A model generated the notes under the pieces. The model worked only from the letters and a program-made list of their open reading frames with translations. It did no database searches and was not told where the DNA came from. Both the position numbers and the translations under genes were made by a program. From positions 1,798,001 to 1,862,000 of the forward strand of contig NC_068565.1 of NCBI RefSeq assembly GCF_025698545.1: 64,000 bases of DNA, read 5' to 3'. Within the stretch, counting starts at the first letter, position 1. Each line of letters starts with the position of its first letter. Shown here one piece after another: positions 1-12,025 of the stretch. Origin of the DNA: Gossypium raimondii. Taxonomy: Eukaryota; Streptophyta; Magnoliopsida; Malvales; Malvaceae.

Positions 1-274
1 TTTCTGATAGTTCAAGCTTACATAATTAGGCTGTAATGCAGTTAGTCATGATTTTTGGGTTCCTTTAGATGACCTTTTTGGTCAGCTTGATGACAAGATT
101 GGATTCTTAATTTTCACGATATTTTGAACTTCTATTCAGCAAGCCCCATATGATATTTATGGGTGATACTCACTTGATCCTACAGAAGCCTAGTTTCTTT
201 CTTACATACAGCAACAAAATAGAAGTTGCCTACCAGGAAGCTGTTGCTTTGAAGAGGCAAGAAGAGCTCATCCA
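1..274 (+). pseudogene. Fragment of a duplicated TRAF1-like gene (end of intron 8 and start of exon 9)
   Basis: This stretch is a close copy of about 7721-7995 in the complete TRAF1-like gene downstream. It covers the last part of intron 8 and the first 50 bases or so of exon 9 (the coding run NKIEVAYQEAVA.KRQEELI). Similarity stops abruptly near 274, in the middle of the exon, and unrelated sequence follows. The copy reaches the left edge, so more of the duplicate probably lies outside the window. As seen it cannot encode the rest of the protein, so I call it a truncated duplicate. Seen directly: the match and the breakpoint. Inferred: that earlier exons exist upstream. Confidence 0.85.
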
Positions 275-2890
275 GGGCGTCAACTGATTCCTAGGGCGGT
301 TGGCATTGGCAAAACTTATTTACAAGTTAAAATGAAAAGGTTTGGTCAAATTCTAGTTTTCATCCTTGTATTATTAATGTTATGTGGTGAAAGAACTTAG
401 CAAGTCTCTAGTCTTATTATTATTGATGTTATGTGGTGAAACCTAGCAAGTCTCTAGTCTTATTATTATTATTAGGATAATATCATATTTGATATCTGTA
501 CATTTATAAAATATCCAATGTGGTACTTGTACTTTAAAATTATTTAATGTGGTATTTAAATTATCGTAACTTTTATAAAATGTCTAATGTGGTACTTGTA
601 TTCTGAAAATGTTCAATATGGTACTTTAACTATCAATGTGTTTTATTATTGTATATGTTGTTAACATCGTAAGTGAATTACTAAACCGCCAATGAAAATT
701 TGACATATAAGGTCTGTTTGGACAACATTGTGTAATTGATTGAGAGTGTAATTACTACATTCTTGTAATTGTAATGAATTGTAATTCTCTAGACGCGTTG
801 GATTGACAAAATGTAATTACAAAGTTACATAATTTATATTTTTAAAAATATTAATTACTACAAACAAATATTAGTATGATAAAATAATTTCTAAACTAGT
901 AATAAAATTAAAATCAAATTATCGTATTTATTATGTTAGTCTAAAAAGTAGTTGATAATACGATTGTTAATAAAAATAACAAAAATAAATAAATATGATA
1001 TGTAGTTTTATCTAATTGTTCTAGTGCATATTTGTCGGGTTAATCTCTCTTCAATATTTAATATATGCTTTTATTATCATCTATCGATCTTTGATCGAGA
1101 TTATCTGAATATCTATCATTAAGATTATTAATATCTCATTCTTCCATATACCCTTTGAAGTATAAATCATCTCAATTCTATTTACGATTGAAGTTATGAA
1201 ATATTCAATATTTTAATATGATCCAACCTTTTATTATTATTATAATATAATGTGATGTTAAGATGAGAAATATGCAAAGAGTTTGTGAATTGTCTATAAT
1301 GCTTGTGTTCGACACTATTCTCTCAAATGGTATTATACTCCACGATATGGTGTAAAAAACATTTTCTATTTGCATGATTAGGATTATGATATTTGGGTTC
1401 ACAACTCAAATAATTTGTAGCTTTAATTATAAAAACTTATATAAATTTAATTTGGAGAAAACTTATTCTAAAATATATCATTTTTATGGTACACAAATTA
1501 AGTAAAAATAATATAAAATTTATAATACGTAACCTTTATAAAAAGAAATTATAGATTGTCCAAAACTTTTAAAAAAATCTTATAAATAATATTTTTGTCA
1601 TATTATTTTTATAAGTAAATTATTATTAAAAAATAATTTTATAAATAGTTATATTATTTTTATAATATATAGTATGAGCACTTAAATAAATTATGTCGAT
1701 ACTTCTTGGTCATAACTTTTATAAATAAATATATTATAATATTTTTACAATATGTAAATTAATTTTATAATAAACTATCTTATCTTAGAATCTTTTAGGA
1801 TTTAAATAATATATATTTTATAATTTTATAAAATACACAAATTATTTTATAATATATTTTTGAAGGATTTATAATATAAGAAAATTTTTCCATAATCATC
1901 CCAAACACTCATACATGTTTATGCTTATAATATAATTTTTATAACTTATATAAAAATATTTTTTTTAAAAAAATTCGATTTGGGTGTAATTACTTGCGTA
2001 ATTACTCAAATTCTCACTTCTCCCTAAAAATTAGAAAATGTAATTGGGGTGCTCCAATTACACCGAATTCAACGGGACTCACCGGTTATAAGGATTACCC
2101 AAACATACCACCATTGTGTAATTACAAACAATTACACCCAAATGCAATTATTAGGTGGCCTTTAAAACATTACCATAAATTTTTTTCTAAATCGTCAAAT
2201 CCACATGCATTTTTAAAGGAAATGTTGAATAAATCATTATATTTTTAACAATGTTGGCATGCTTATATGCTCATATGACCATTTGTTATATATATCATGT
2301 CAACAAATAATTTAAAGATTATAAAATATTCAAATATATATATAACTAGTTCATAAAAAAATGAAGTACACATGGATTGCCATGCAGGCTACCATGTTTA
2401 AAAAGTCAACATTTTAGTCAATATTTCTGTTAAAAAAAACAATTCAACTCTTTCTAAAAGGTTAATTGTTAAATTTAACTCATTTAAAAAGGTTTAGGGT
2501 CGAATTTAACTTAAAAAAAGAATAATGGTCCACTTGACAAAAAATTAAATTGATAAAAAAAGAAAGAGTATGGACTTACTATACCTAAAATTTTTAGTTT
2601 GAAATGATACAACATGCCATATCATCCGTTACACTGTTAACGGCGAGTAACGGCTCAATGGCTAAAATATATCAAATCAATAACATTAGTGATGGTATCA
2701 TGATTTTTTAAAGTTTGACAACAAAAATGTAATTTAAACCCTGCATAAGTGACTAAATCTGAAATTACCCCAAAGTATATTATTTTCTCCTCATCCTCTC
2801 CCCTAGCTCTTTTTATCGTTTTCAATAGCTGCTTCCCTTCGTGTATATATATATATAGACACACACACACACACGTTCCTGTATTCGTCT
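275..2890. other. AT-rich intergenic region with degenerate repeats, no gene seen
   Basis: No coding potential is visible. Positions 480-640 hold three or four imperfect copies of a motif around 'caatgtggtacttgta'. Positions 715-830 and 1980-2175 are rich in 'gtaattac' words in both orientations and may be the ends of an unidentified AT-rich element. The rest is very AT-rich. A mixed (TA)n/(CA)n microsatellite at about 2843-2875 lies just upstream of the TRAF1-like promoter. Confidence 0.5.
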
Positions 2891-2905
2891 GTATGTCTTT
2901 CTCTC

Positions 2906-2914
2906 TATAAAAAG
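2906..2914 (+). promoter_or_regulatory. Probable TATA box of the TRAF1-like gene
   Basis: TATAAAAAG lies about 480 bases before the start codon. A 5'-UTR intron is likely, with a donor near 2942 (cag|gttcgt) and an acceptor near 3357 (gtgtag), which would bring the 5'-UTR to a normal length. Inferred from position and consensus only. Confidence 0.45.
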
Positions 2915-3390
2915 AACCGCTTTATTGACGCTTCAATTCCAGGTTCGTGACGAATGATTTTTTTTCGTTTATCCATTGGTTTTTTTTTTTGTTGTTTCAA
3001 GGTTTGATTCTTATCGGGGTTTTGGGTTTTTTTTCAATCTATCGATCTCTATTATTTACGGGGTTTAGTCGGGTTGGCGGTTCATTCAAATTGGGGTCTT
3101 AATTATATGGTCTGCGTGTGTGTGTTTTAGTTTGGGTTCTTGTGTATGTATCAGTTGGTTTTTATGGGTAAGTTAGATATATTTTTTTTCTGGAGACGGA
3201 GGCCTATATTTTGATATTATTCTAGTTTTAATTTTGGATTTTGTATGGTGTCTGTAATGATTTTATGATTTCAAAGTGAGGTTTAAGAGGTATTTATTAA
3301 TTGTTATTTTTAAGTGTTCTTTTTAGTGTTTCTCATTTGGGTTTTCCATTGTGTAGCAAGTGGAGCTGAAGGGAGGACTATTGAGGGGAA

Positions 3391-6300
3391 ATGACTGGGA
3401 TTGTAAGTGAGGGGTCTGGAGGGGATAGGTCGGTGGAGGGGATTTCAAATGGGCAGTGTTTTCAATCAGGGGAAGCATTGGCCGAATGGCGGTCTTCCGA
3501 GCAGGTGGAAAATGGAACACCTTCAACCTCACCCCCTTATTGGGACTCTGACGATGATTATGATAGTGGTATGCTTTTGGATCACTATCTTCTTTGGTTG
3601 AATGCCCTTTATTCTTTTGAGCATATATCTGTATGTCTGTGTATTCTCAATGGTTATAATGTCTATCGAGGCTTTAGGTTGAATCCTTTATATATTAAAT
3701 CCAACATTGTCTCCAAAACAATGAGTGATTAAATTGAATGGCATGGTAAGAAGATTGGGTTGTGGTATGCTTTTAGATCACTTTCATCTTTGGTTGAATG
3801 CTCTTTATGCTTTTGAGCATATGTTTCTATGTCAGTGTATTCTCAATTGTTATAAAGTCTATCGAGGCTTTAGGTTGAATCCTTTATATGTTAAATCCAA
3901 CATTATCTCCAAAAACAATGTGTGACTAAATGGAATGGTCTGATAAGAAGATTGGATTGCATTCAGTTTGGGGTAGCCCATTGTGAGCTGGTTGTCTACA
4001 TTTTGGAATGTTATTGAGGGGTTCGATAATGTTTGGAATTGGAATAGCCTCCTCAACCACATTTTAAGAAAATTTTCCACTGGGTGCATAAAATTTAGAT
4101 ACTCATGAATGATATCTAGTCAAGCAATTGGTTTTATGGCAGAGTAGTTGGTACAGTACTGATTTTAAGGTAAAGCAGAACAGTACTAGTATCGTAGTGC
4201 TTTGTGTGCTAGTCTATATTGGTCGATACCAGTGAGTACCAATACCTTTCTATATTGGCTGGGGAATATTTTAAGAAGGTTTCTCAACCTGTACTTTTCT
4301 ATATTGCCATATCAAGCATGAATAATTTGGAATATGCTTTTGTTCTTCTTCATTCTTTTACGATCGAAACTTCTTAAACCAATTTATTATTTGAAATGTG
4401 AGGTGGATAGGCTAGCTTAGCAGTAGATGTTGCTTCCAATGTTATGAGTCTATGGAATGGAGTGGTAATCAAAAAGTTTCTCAAGTCTCAACGTGTACTT
4501 TTTTTATATTCCCATTTTGAGTGCAAAATTTTAGAATATGTTTTTGTGATTTTGCCTTTTTTATGATAGAAAATTAAAAACCGAGTTCACTTTTTTATAG
4601 GGCTGAAGCCTTCTGAATTATATGGGAAGTATACATGGAAGATAGAGAAATTTTCGCAGATTAACAAAAGAGAACTTCGCAGTAATGCATTTGAAATTGG
4701 TGGCTACAAGTGGTATGGGGAATGAATATTATTGGCTGTTATTTTCTACTTTGATTTCTCAAATTCATCATTGTCATTCTGGAATTCTTTCATATATTAT
4801 TGAAACTATCAACTACATGTGAAGTGTATTTACTTGTACACTAGCAGATAAATCTTTTATGCTGTTCCCTTGTTTCCATGAGGAAACATATCACAGTATG
4901 GCAGGGAAAATCATTAGTTTTCTGCTGTTTGCCGTGGTTGACAGGTACATTTTAATTTATCCACAAGGTTGTGATGTTTGTAATCATCTCTCATTGTTTC
5001 TCTGTGTTGCTAATCATGACAAACTTCTTCCAGGTTTGATATTATCACTAAATTTCAATTTGGATTCACTATCATATTGTATTCTGTTATTGGACTTATA
5101 TGGTTCCTCTCTCTACTCCAAGACAGGTTGGAGTCATTTTGCACAGTTTACAATAGCTGTTGTGAATAAAGATCCAAAGAAATCAAAATATTCAGGTTGG
5201 TTGGCTCAAATTTAGTTTAGTAGCACTAATAAAAACCCTGAACTACATGTAACTTGCCGTGGTTTGCAGATACTTTACATCGATTTTGGAAGAAAGAGCA
5301 TGACTGGGGATGGAAAAAGTTTATGGAGCTCTCAAAACTTTATGATGGATTTATAGAATCTGACACACTAATCATAAAAGCTCAAGTTCAAGTGGTTAGG
5401 TAATCAGTAAGATCTTAATTAACAAACCTCTGCCTATGGTGCTTTGGTCAATGCTTAACAACTGTTCCTTTCATCCTGATCTTTAACATAGCCTTTATAA
5501 CTGAATGCTTTGAATTTCCTTTGGTTGTCTATTTGAGTAGTAGCATTACACATTGACTTTAAGGCACTGATTACTATGGAGGATGGAATGGTTAAGATAT
5601 AAGCTAAGAAGGTGGTTATGAATCTCAACCATTTGATTAACAAATTTTCCATCCTCACTCTTTTCCGTCCTCCATGCCAAGCAAAGCCTAAATGTTGTTG
5701 TTCTTCATGCTTATCCGCACAACTTTTGGATTCCCAGTTTTCAGCAAATATAAGACTTTGGGTGTGAAATGGTTGATTGATGATTGTTTCAATTCGGCCA
5801 TTGTTCATATCTTTGATGATGAAGTTTGCTTAGTAATGAGATCATTATAGTTTAAGAAGATTCATTCTGTGATGTTGTTTCCTCATTTTAAAATTATATC
5901 CTTGGTATGTTACAAACAAGTTAATTTGTTACATTATTTTTTTGTATACTTGATTTAATTTCTTTCCATCTCGATGATCAAATATAATATTTGGGATCTG
6001 TAGGGAGAAAGTAGACCGCCCTTTTCGTTGCCTTGATCGTCAATATAGGAGAGAACTTGTTAGAGTATATTTGACAAATGTAGAGCAAATTTGTTTCCGT
6101 TTTTTGGATGACAGACGAAATAAACTGGGGAGCTTGATAGAAGACAAAGCTACGTGGTCAAGGTAAATGATTTTATATTATGTAATACTGATTTTTTAGT
6201 CATTTATAACATTGAATATCAGTTTTAACTGTGTGCGGCATCTGTCTTCGACTGATATGTTATGCTTGAATGTTTTCCTTTTAGAGGGTTCTTCCTGTGA

Positions 6301-9300
6301 TTTTAGCATAGCTTGATGGTCTGCTCGAATTTTCATCTTTGCCTTCTCAGAATCATTTTACTTTTTGTTTTGACATTATGCATCAAAGGTGGCCTCAGTT
6401 TTTTTCTATTTTTGTTCTTTTGTTCATGTTTCAATAGCACTAGTGGTTTTGTTTCTAATTGAGCCATCCCCTTTCTGTTTTTGTTGCCTTCTTGCTCCAA
6501 CTAAAATCTTGTAATTATTACAGCTTTTGTGCTTTTTGGTTTGGGATAGACCAAAGTACCAGATGCCGAATGTCTAGGGAGAAAACAGATATGATTTTGA
6601 AAGTAGTTGTGAAGCACTTTTTTATAGAGAAGGAGGTGACATCTACTTTGGTAATGGATTCGCTATATAGTGGGTTGAAGGCTCTCGAAGTCCAGAGTAA
6701 AGGCAACAAAACAAAGTCAAAGTTATTGGATGCTGAAGAAATGCCAGCTCCAATTGTTCGTGTTGAAAAAGATATGTTTGTATTAGTGGATGATGTGCTA
6801 GTTCTTCTAGAAAGGGCTGCTGCTTTAGAACCATTACCACCGAAAGATGAGAAAGGTCCTCAAAACCGATCAAAGGTAAGTTTCGTCATATAGATTATAG
6901 TTTAACTGAGTAAGAACATAAGATGGGTTTAAAGCAAGTATAGTGTAAATTCTACAGTTCCATTTAAAATTTGTGGATTAATGAAAACATATTAGTGGCA
7001 TTCTTTTACTTTCCTTTCCATTACATGAGTTCTGCCTTGGTGTCTAGAAGAAAAAATGCTCTCTTCCCTTGAAGCTAATGCTTTTCTCCTTTCGTATGTC
7101 TCTGTGGAAAGTTAATTCAAGCCCTTAGTGTGGCATATTTATTTTGTTCTTTACTGTGACAATGAGCTAAGCATTTTTCTGTATATGAATTTATTTATTT
7201 TTTCTGTTAGCGGAAATGGGGTTTCAGCTTTTTTCTTGAAAAGCAAAGCCTATTATTTTGTCTAGGATGGGAATTCTGGAGAGTATTTCAACAAAGATTC
7301 AATTGAGCGTGATGAAAGGCGCCTTACAGAATTGGGCCGCAGGACAGTGGAAATATTTATTCTCTCTCATATTTTCAGGTGATATATTTTTTGGTTGATT
7401 AATACTAGCTTGTTGATTTTCCAATTATGGAAATACTGATAGGTCATGAAGTATACATGCACATATAAATATAGATGATTCATGTCTGCGAATCTGATAT
7501 TTTCTTGTTTCTTATGGACACAAGGGACTTTATGTTTTCTGTCAAATCAGTTGCCCCAGTTTGTTCACAGAAATATTAAGGGAAAAAATGGAAAAATCCC
7601 TGGTTACACTTGAAAATTTTTTTAATACACCGTAATATTTCTGGTAGAGAGCAATATGTTTGTAGACTTATTTCTGAAAATAGTTCTCTCTAGCTAATAG
7701 GACTTATCTTATTTTCTGATAGGTCGGGCTTACATAATTAGGCGGTGATGCAGTTAGTCATGATTTTTGGGTTCCTTTAGATGACCTTTTTTGTCAGCTT
7801 GATGGAAAGATTGGATTCTTAATTTTCCTAGTATTTCAAACTTTTATTCAGCAAGCCCCATAGGATATTAATGGGATGATAATCACTTGTTCCTATAGAC
7901 GGCCTAATTTCTTGCTTACATACAGCAACAAAATAGAAGTTGCCTACCAGGAAGCTGTTGCTTGGAAGAGGCAAGAAGAGCTCATCCGGGAAGAAGCTGC
8001 ATGGCTGGCTGAAAGCGAGCAGAAGGCTAAACGAGGAGCATCTGAGAAAGAGAAAAAATCTAAGAAAAAACAGGCATAATCCTCTTCTTTGTTTTTTTTT
8101 TTCCCTCTGCCTGGTAGAATGTTAGGAGATATCTGGATAAACACTCCCCATTGGGCCACCTGAGTGCAACAAAATGAAATCATTGATGTTTAGGTTTTCC
8201 CAGCGTTACTGTTATGGTGATTACCAGAATATCTCTAATTTACTTTTGGAAGCAATTTAACGTATACCTTTTTACTTTTAATTTTGAAAGAATTGAAGGA
8301 GAACAGATTTCGTAAGTTTTTTGTTCCTCTTCTGAATGTGCCCATTTTCCCTGCTTACATACTGTAGGCTAAGCAAAAACGAAATAATCGAAAAAGCAAA
8401 GATAAAGGGAGGGAGGAAAAGGCTTTTGTGGCAGCGAAGGAGAAACACCAAGAAGATAACCGAGACAATGAAACGGATGCCTCTATGATGGTGGAGGTGC
8501 AGCTGGTGCCTGAAAAATCTTATCTTCCAGATGATGTTTCCGATGTTTCTGAAGCAGTTGATTGTGGCATTGAAGCTCTTCAGCCTGATTCAGAAGACAG
8601 ATGTGCTAGTCCTGTTGGTTGGGATACAGATACATCCGAAGTTCACCCTCCCACAGAAGCTAGTAGCAGTGGAATAAGTAGCTTATCATGTATGCAAAAT
8701 GAAGTAGCTGATAAAAGGAGCCCATCTACGATGGATGATAGTTCCTCAACATGTTCGACAGATTCGGTACCATCAGTAGTAACAAATGGCTCCTATAAAG
8801 GCAACTTATTTTCAAACAACCAAAATAAGAAATCACCTAGCAGGTAAAGTGTTGCTTATGTGTCTTTCCATGTTTCTGTGTTTTACAGACAAGGTATTTG
8901 TCTCATATGTCACTTCAAATTTGTAGAGGAAAGAACCAGCTAAGTAAAACGTCAAGTGATGATGGTAGTTGGATCACAGAAACTGATAATCAGCCGCCTT
9001 CCCCTGCATTAGATGGAGGGGATTGTAATGATGCTTCTGAAAGCAGCAAGGCAGGTGAATCCGAGTCCGAGGCTGCTCTTTCCTCCTCGCTGGACCAGAC
9101 TACTTGGGTTGACCAGGATGCTCTTAAGAAGGTGGTATATTTATATATATCCTTTTATTATGGCCATCCCATTCAGCTTTTAACTTTTATCTTTTCAATG
9201 TTATAGGAAGTTGTTTTGCTGCAAAAGAAACCAAGCACCCACGATCCGGTTGATTTAGAAAGGCCTAAGGGGAAGACAGTTGCTATACCATCCTCTCCGA

Positions 9301-10472
9301 GAAATCTGCGACCGACTGCTAAGTTTGGGTCAGATTACAGTATTGCTGTCAGTGTAGGTTCTGTGCTAGTTAGGAAGGCATCGTCAAATGACCTGCGGCA
9401 GAGTGATCAACCTGCATCTTCGAAAACATCGATCCAAATGACTAGTATACCAAAATCCGAGATTCAAAAGGCTGCAACTTCAAAACCAGCTGAAAATCCT
9501 GTGACCCCACAAGTGCCTGTGATGTCAAGTCCCTCTAGTGCTCCTCAAATTTCTAGTCTTAGGCCAACTGCTCCTGTTGTTTCTATGGTTCAAACAACTG
9601 CGGTTCTTTCTCGTTCTGTTAGCGCAGCTGGCTGTTTAGGTCCCAACACAACCCCAGCTACAAGTTATGTTCCTCAATCTTACAGAAATGCCTTGGGTAA
9701 CCATGTTGCTCCTGGTTCTAGTCATCCTAACTTCTCTAGCTCAGTAGCATACTCACAACCACCAGCCTCGGTACCTGCACCAGTGTATATACCCCAGAGC
9801 TCAGAGAGGACGGACCCAAATTCTGTGCAACCAGGCTTTCCATTTGGCATGGTAACTCGGGATAGCCTGCCAAATGCACCCGGGTGGATTGAGAGTTCTC
9901 AAAGGGATGCCACTACAAGTATGCACTCTATTCCTTCTTCATTGCTTGAGATTGAAAATCTTGACTTGTCTACTGATTTTCCAGGCTGCACAACCGGACG
10001 TCAGACCCAAGGTGTCTTTGCCGATGAGTTCCCCCATCTCGATATCATCAATGACTTGCTTGACGAGGAACACAATGTCGGGAGGGTAGCCAGGTCAGCA
10101 ACACGCTTCCATTCTCTTGGTTTATTAAACCGTCATGTTTCGTCTCCATCCAATTTGGGCATGTTGGGTGAGACAGTATCCTCATGCGGGTTTGAACAAG
10201 CATGGAGTTACTGGAACAATGGGTTCCAGCAAGGTTACAGAAATTCCTTGGGAAACCATTGCGATACATCTAGAGAATATATTCCACAACCTAGCCCCCT
10301 ACCTTATGCCAATGGACTAACTGATGGATTGACCCCAACACATTGGCCAATGGCTTCACTTGGCATGAGGAATGCTGATGCAGTCAATTATCCATACTAC
10401 GGTCGAGAGTATTCTAATCTGGTCTGTGGTGTCAACGGCTATTCAGTATTCCGACCATCCGATGGACTCTAA
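3391..10472 (+). CDS. TRAF1A: MATH-domain protein, TNF receptor-associated factor homolog 1 (TRAF1A/MUSE14 type)
   Basis: Twelve coding exons can be placed: 3391-3568, 4601-4712, 4945-5033, 5127-5195, 5270-5399, 6004-6162, 6524-6875, 7266-7378, 7926-8073, 8368-8843, 8927-9131 and 9207-10472. They total 3297 bases in one frame (1098 residues), close to the roughly 1050 residues I recall for the Arabidopsis protein. The MATH domain covers residues about 68-193 (WKIEKF, GGYKWYILIYPQG, GWKKF). A lysine/glutamate-rich coiled coil follows at about 402-480 (KRQEELIREE, KKSKKKQAKQKR). The long C-terminal half is low-complexity Ser/Pro-rich and carries the conserved block DEFPHLDIINDLL near residue 949. 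In Arabidopsis the paralogs MUSE13/MUSE14 act with SCF-CPR1 in turnover of NLR immune receptors and also in autophagy regulation; that role is known of the family and not visible here. Intron 9 needs a GC donor. Intron 1 contains a tandem duplication. No disabling mutation was seen. Confidence 0.93.
3567..3957 (+). repeat. Tandem duplication in intron 1, about 195-bp unit, two copies
   Basis: Two adjacent copies start at 3567 and 3763, each with 'tggtatgctttt' and later 'ctatcgaggctttaggttg' and 'aaatccaacatt'. The first copy begins exactly at the exon 1 splice donor, so the donor sequence is repeated at 3763. Copies differ by scattered substitutions. Confidence 0.85.
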
Positions 10473-10759
10473 AACAGGTAACCTACAGTCGTAGTTTGGC
10501 CACAAATTCGATCGTTGCTTTATAAGATATGTAATAATATATTTTACTAGGAAAACTGTTGGGTTGGAGTGAGTTTGTAAAATTTTCTTAAGGGGAAAAA
10601 AAAAACATTAAAAGGTGTTATTTACTGCCTTCTTTGCTTTAAGTTTCAGCCATCAAAGCATATTTAGTTTTAGAAATGAAACGAGGCATTTGGGTTTTTG
10701 TTAAGACAATGCAGTTTTAGGGTGAGATCTAATGCAGCTCGTGATGTGGACCAATAAAA

Positions 10760-11660
10760 TTTTGCCACGTCACTAGCTAATATAAAATTATCTTCTATTA
10801 ATAATAAATCCTACCATATACATATTTGTTTTTTTAATTAAAAATATTAAAATATCCTCCAATAATATAACTTATTTTTAAATACTGTCTAATTGAGTTG
10901 GTGTTCAGTTGACTCGTGATGCCAATTCAGTCAAGAATTTGATTAATGGTATAGCTACATAATTAATAGTAATAATAAAGAGTGCATAATAAAATTAAAA
11001 TGTATAAGTAAATCAAAATAAAACATTAGTTGAGTGGTAATTTTAAAATTTTTCAATGTCATTGACATGAGTTTAAATTTCATATATTTTTATTCTTTTT
11101 AATTAAAAGATTAAAGTATTTTTGAATAATGTAACTTATTCTAAATATGAAATGTCATTTTGTAATTTCTTAATCGAGTTAGTGCTTAATTGACTGTGAC
11201 ATCAATTCAAGAAGAGATTTTATTAATAGTATAAATATAAAACTAATGGAGATAATAAATTGTGTATATTAAAGCAAAATGTATTAAAATGAAGTTTTGA
11301 TTGAGTGGTAAATTTAATATTTTACTAATTCAATTGATATGTGTTTAAATCCCACTATATTTATATTTTTATTAGTTTTAAAATAATGAAAATGCTAAAA
11401 TACGTTTGAATAATATAACTTATTTTAATTACAGAAAGATATGTTCGTAATATTTCTAATTAAATTGGTGCTCGGTTAATTTGTGAGACAACTCAATCAG
11501 AGACTTTATTAATAATATAATATATATACAATTAATAGAGATAATAACTTGTGTATATTAAAATAAAAATATATAAAATACATCAAAACAAAACTTTGAT
11601 TGAATAATAAATTTAAGGTTTTACAATCTACTTGACGCTATATTCATATTTTATAGTAAA
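10760..11660 (+). repeat. Tandem array of about three copies of a SINE-like repeat
   Basis: Three degenerate units of about 265-285 bases follow each other; the phrase 'aatataacttatttt' recurs near 10864, 11128 and 11411. The units carry a tRNA-like A-box (ttgagtggtaa) and, about 35 bases later, a B-box-like run (gagtttaaattt / gtgtttaaatccc) near 11030-11075 and 11300-11355. The third unit is more decayed. A single related copy lies near 36330-36530. This fits a tRNA-derived SINE, though the family was not identified. Confidence 0.6.
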
Positions 11661-11877
11661 GTGTCAATTTTAGACACGATGATATAAAATAAAATATTTA
11701 ATATGTGAATAAAATAACAATTTCAGAAAAACATTTTTCAAAAATCAAAACTAAAAATTTTGAATTTGTAAAATCTTAATACCTTGATTTAAAAAACTAC
11801 TTATTTATCACATTTTTTGGTTTAAAAGAAGATTTAGGATGAAAATGTTTTTGAACCTCAACCCTAACTTCAATTTT

Positions 11878-11885
11878 TATAAATA
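11878..11885 (+). promoter_or_regulatory. Probable TATA box of the HR-lesion-inducer gene
   Basis: TATAAATA lies 141 bases before the start codon in an otherwise gene-free stretch. Position and consensus are the only support. Confidence 0.5.
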
Positions 11886-12025
11886 AGTTTGGCCCCATTT
11901 ACAATCCCCATCACTAAAATCAAACTAAGAGAAAAGGAAACCCAGAAATTCCCTTTTTTCAATTTTTTGGGCTCAAAACCAAGTGGAGAGGACGAGAAAA
12001 AAGGAAGAAAGAAAGAAAAAAAACA

